Source of the DNA: an uncultured Oscillochloris sp.
GTDB taxonomy: Bacteria > Chloroflexota > Chloroflexia > Chloroflexales > Chloroflexaceae
Assembly: GCA_903877945.1 (NCBI GenBank)
Contig: CAIRFY010000348.1
Span: 1 to 5,497, forward strand
Length of the DNA stretch: 5,497 nt
Reading direction: 5' to 3'
Shown here: positions 4,534-5,497 of the stretch, piece by piece
Layout of the letters: each line of letters begins with the position of its first letter
How positions within the stretch are numbered: the stretch's first letter is position 1
Translations under genes and position numbers: made by a program
The notes under the pieces: generated by a model
What the model saw: the letters and a program-made list of their open reading frames with translations, nothing else
Database searches by the model: none
Told to the model about the DNA's origin: nothing

Positions 4534-5283
4534 CTAAATCAGCAGTTCTGAGATATAGCCGATCACCGCTCGCCGCCCTTGCGGATGCAACACGCGCCAG
4601 ATCTGCCGCAGTTGAGACTCGTCCAGATCCGACGTGAAGGCGACCTCCGGGGGCGTGGGTTCCTGCGCGGCAACGGTGGGTGGCGGCGTGACGAGGACAG
4701 GCGCAGCGCTGAGTACGGGACGGATGCGCGGGAGCGTCGGCCCAAGCGCCGCATTGACCTGCTTACGTGGGCGACCACGCCGTCTGGGCAGTGGCGCGAC
4801 CGAATCATCAGATGCGGATTCCTGGATCTCAGCAGGGGGGGGGAGGCTGGGGGGCTGATCGGGCGCGACAACGGGTTGTGCCTGGATCGGGTCAGGGTCA
4901 TCAATAGAGAGAGCGAGGAGATCCTCGATCTCAAATTCGCGCCAGCCCTCGTTGGCGGGCGGGGGCGCAATGGGCTTGGCGGCGACGACCATGCGCGGCG
5001 GCGGCGGCGGCGGGATCACCTCGCGGAGCGCCTCAATAACCAGCGCCCCCACAGCGGGCAGCGTGCGGATCACGCCGCCCTCAGGGCGGTAGAGCTCCAC
5101 CACGAACTGCGCACAGTCGATGCCTGCCAGCCCATCGCCTTTGTCCGGTACACCCTCGCGCTCACCCAGCACAACCTCCAGGGCGCGGCGGAGCGGGTTG
5201 ATCACACGCGGCGGCAGAGTGAATGTCGTGAGCCACGCCCGAAGCTGTCGCGCCTTCTGTAGATCATCTTCGATCTTGTCCAT
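4534..5283 (-). CDS. Proline-rich protein with an AT-hook, function unknown
   Basis: The product is 249 aa from the ATG at 5283. An alternative ATG at 5289 adds two residues, but the AAGGA is only one base from it and seven from the chosen one. Three parts are visible. Residues 1-90 are mixed alpha/hydrophobic and look folded. Residues about 91-215 are proline- and acid-rich and probably disordered, with a six-proline run (91-96) and a classic AT-hook, RRRGRPRK (167-174), whose GRP core inserts in the minor groove of AT-rich DNA in known AT-hook proteins. The last 30 or so residues (DLDESQLRQIWRVLHPQGRRAVIGYISELL) form an amphipathic helical tail. I do not recognise the family. A role in DNA binding or nucleoid organisation is an inference from the AT-hook alone. 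The opposite strand is also open here but gives an Arg-rich, featureless translation. The stop lies next to the palindromic element at 4359-4533. Confidence 0.87.
   Translation of the reverse strand: MDKIEDDLQKARQLRAWLTTFTLPPRVINPLRRALEVVLGEREGVPDKGDGLAGIDCAQFVVELYRPEGGVIRTLPAVGALVIEALREVIPPPPPPRMVVAAKPIAPPPANEGWREFEIEDLLALSIDDPDPIQAQPVVAPDQPPSLPPPAEIQESASDDSVAPLPRRRGRPRKQVNAALGPTLPRIRPVLSAAPVLVTPPPTVAAQEPTPPEVAFTSDLDESQLRQIWRVLHPQGRRAVIGYISELLI
4835..4843. repeat. Nine-base homopolymer (C9 on the coding strand) inside the AT-hook gene
   Basis: Nine consecutive G on the plus strand encode prolines in the disordered linker of the AT-hook protein, and a six-G run follows at 4849-4854. Slippage here would shift the frame before the AT-hook (encoded at about 4760-4785), which lies downstream on the minus strand. 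Confidence 0.6.
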
Positions 5284-5290
5284 GTCCATA

Positions 5291-5295
5291 TCCTT
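5291..5295 (-). promoter_or_regulatory. Ribosome binding site of the AT-hook gene
   Basis: AAGGA on the minus strand lies seven bases before the ATG at 5283 but only one base before the ATG at 5289. It therefore favours the second ATG as the true start. Confidence 0.55.
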
Positions 5296-5398
5296 AACTT
5301 CTATCGATTCCCAACGGCTACATTAACATATTTTAAACCTCAAGCATATCCCCCACGATACCATATTTCGTCGTTTTCAGGAAATGAAAATTTTACCG
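5296..5398 (-). promoter_or_regulatory. AT-rich upstream region of the AT-hook gene
   Basis: This stretch is far richer in A and T than the rest of the window and should contain the promoter of the minus-strand AT-hook gene. Weak candidates are TTTCAT with TATGGT about 18 bases later, and the block TTTAAAATATGTTAATG nearer the gene. Neither is convincing enough to place a transcript start. The A/T runs are the kind of site an AT-hook would bind, so self-regulation is conceivable but unproven. Confidence 0.4.
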
Positions 5399-5401
5399 TT
5401 A

Positions 5402-5497
5402 GGCATGTTTCAAAATGGGCACATTCAGCTTTACAGTCTTGCGATGAGGCGATGAGGCGATGAGGCGATGAGGCGATGAGGCGATCCGGAGCGCCTC
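5402..5497. mobile_element. MITE-like palindromic element, second copy, cut by the window end
   Basis: Starting right after TTA (5399-5401), this matches the element at 2355-2484. Including the TTA, 79 of 83 aligned bases are identical, plus one 16-bp insertion. The insertion is exactly two extra GATGAGGC units, so this copy has five units against three. The window ends within the start of the right hairpin arm (GCGCCTC), so the right end is not visible. Orientation is the same as the first copy. It lies upstream of the AT-hook gene, beyond its AT-rich promoter region. Confidence 0.65.

Noticed and set aside
4579..5262. Plus-strand open frame of 227 codons antisense to the AT-hook gene
   Set aside because: Its translation is Arg/Gly-rich without motifs. 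The minus strand has a Shine-Dalgarno, an AT-hook and helical ends.

Overview
The window is a GC-rich bacterial chromosomal segment. Its codon use, protein style and intergenic hairpin decorations suggest a filamentous member of Chloroflexota (Chloroflexales/Roseiflexus-like). That placement is an inference from style; no rRNA or marker gene is present.

Layout, left to right. (1) Positions 1-61 hold the 3' flank of the first gene and a short intergenic repeat. (2) A two-gene minus-strand unit, transcribed right to left: a CYTH triphosphate-tunnel protein (1597-2208), then a protein fusing an HD domain (Ppx/GppA C-terminal type) to a CHAD domain (62-1585). The second gene's Shine-Dalgarno overlaps the stop codon of the first. 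CYTH and CHAD are both linked to inorganic polyphosphate, so this is best read as a polyphosphate-related module. (3) Positions 2209-2484 are packed with palindromic repeats: a tandem-hairpin REP-like unit, a short dispersed repeat, and a 130-bp MITE-like element that ends exactly at the stop codon of the next gene. (4) An alpha/beta hydrolase on the minus strand (2485-3315), with an extended -10 promoter. (5) A divergent gene on the plus strand (about 3487-4302) encoding a zinc ribbon, four membrane helices and two TPR repeats. (6) A 181-bp gap between convergent stop codons (4303-4533 region), filled by a second palindromic element with near-terminal inverted repeats and 7-bp flanking direct repeats. 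(7) A minus-strand gene (4534-5283) for a proline-rich protein with a textbook AT-hook. (8) An AT-rich upstream region, then a second copy of the MITE-like element, cut off by the window end.

The genes are mostly housekeeping or accessory types. No defence system, CRISPR array, tRNA, rRNA or transposase is visible. The most unusual content is the repeat landscape: several palindromic families in 5.5 kb, two of them ending at or beside stop codons. One family carries an 8-bp tandem repeat (3 versus 5 units in the two copies) that itself forms one arm of a long hairpin. The AT-hook protein and the HD-CHAD fusion with a changed HD motif are the most interesting proteins.
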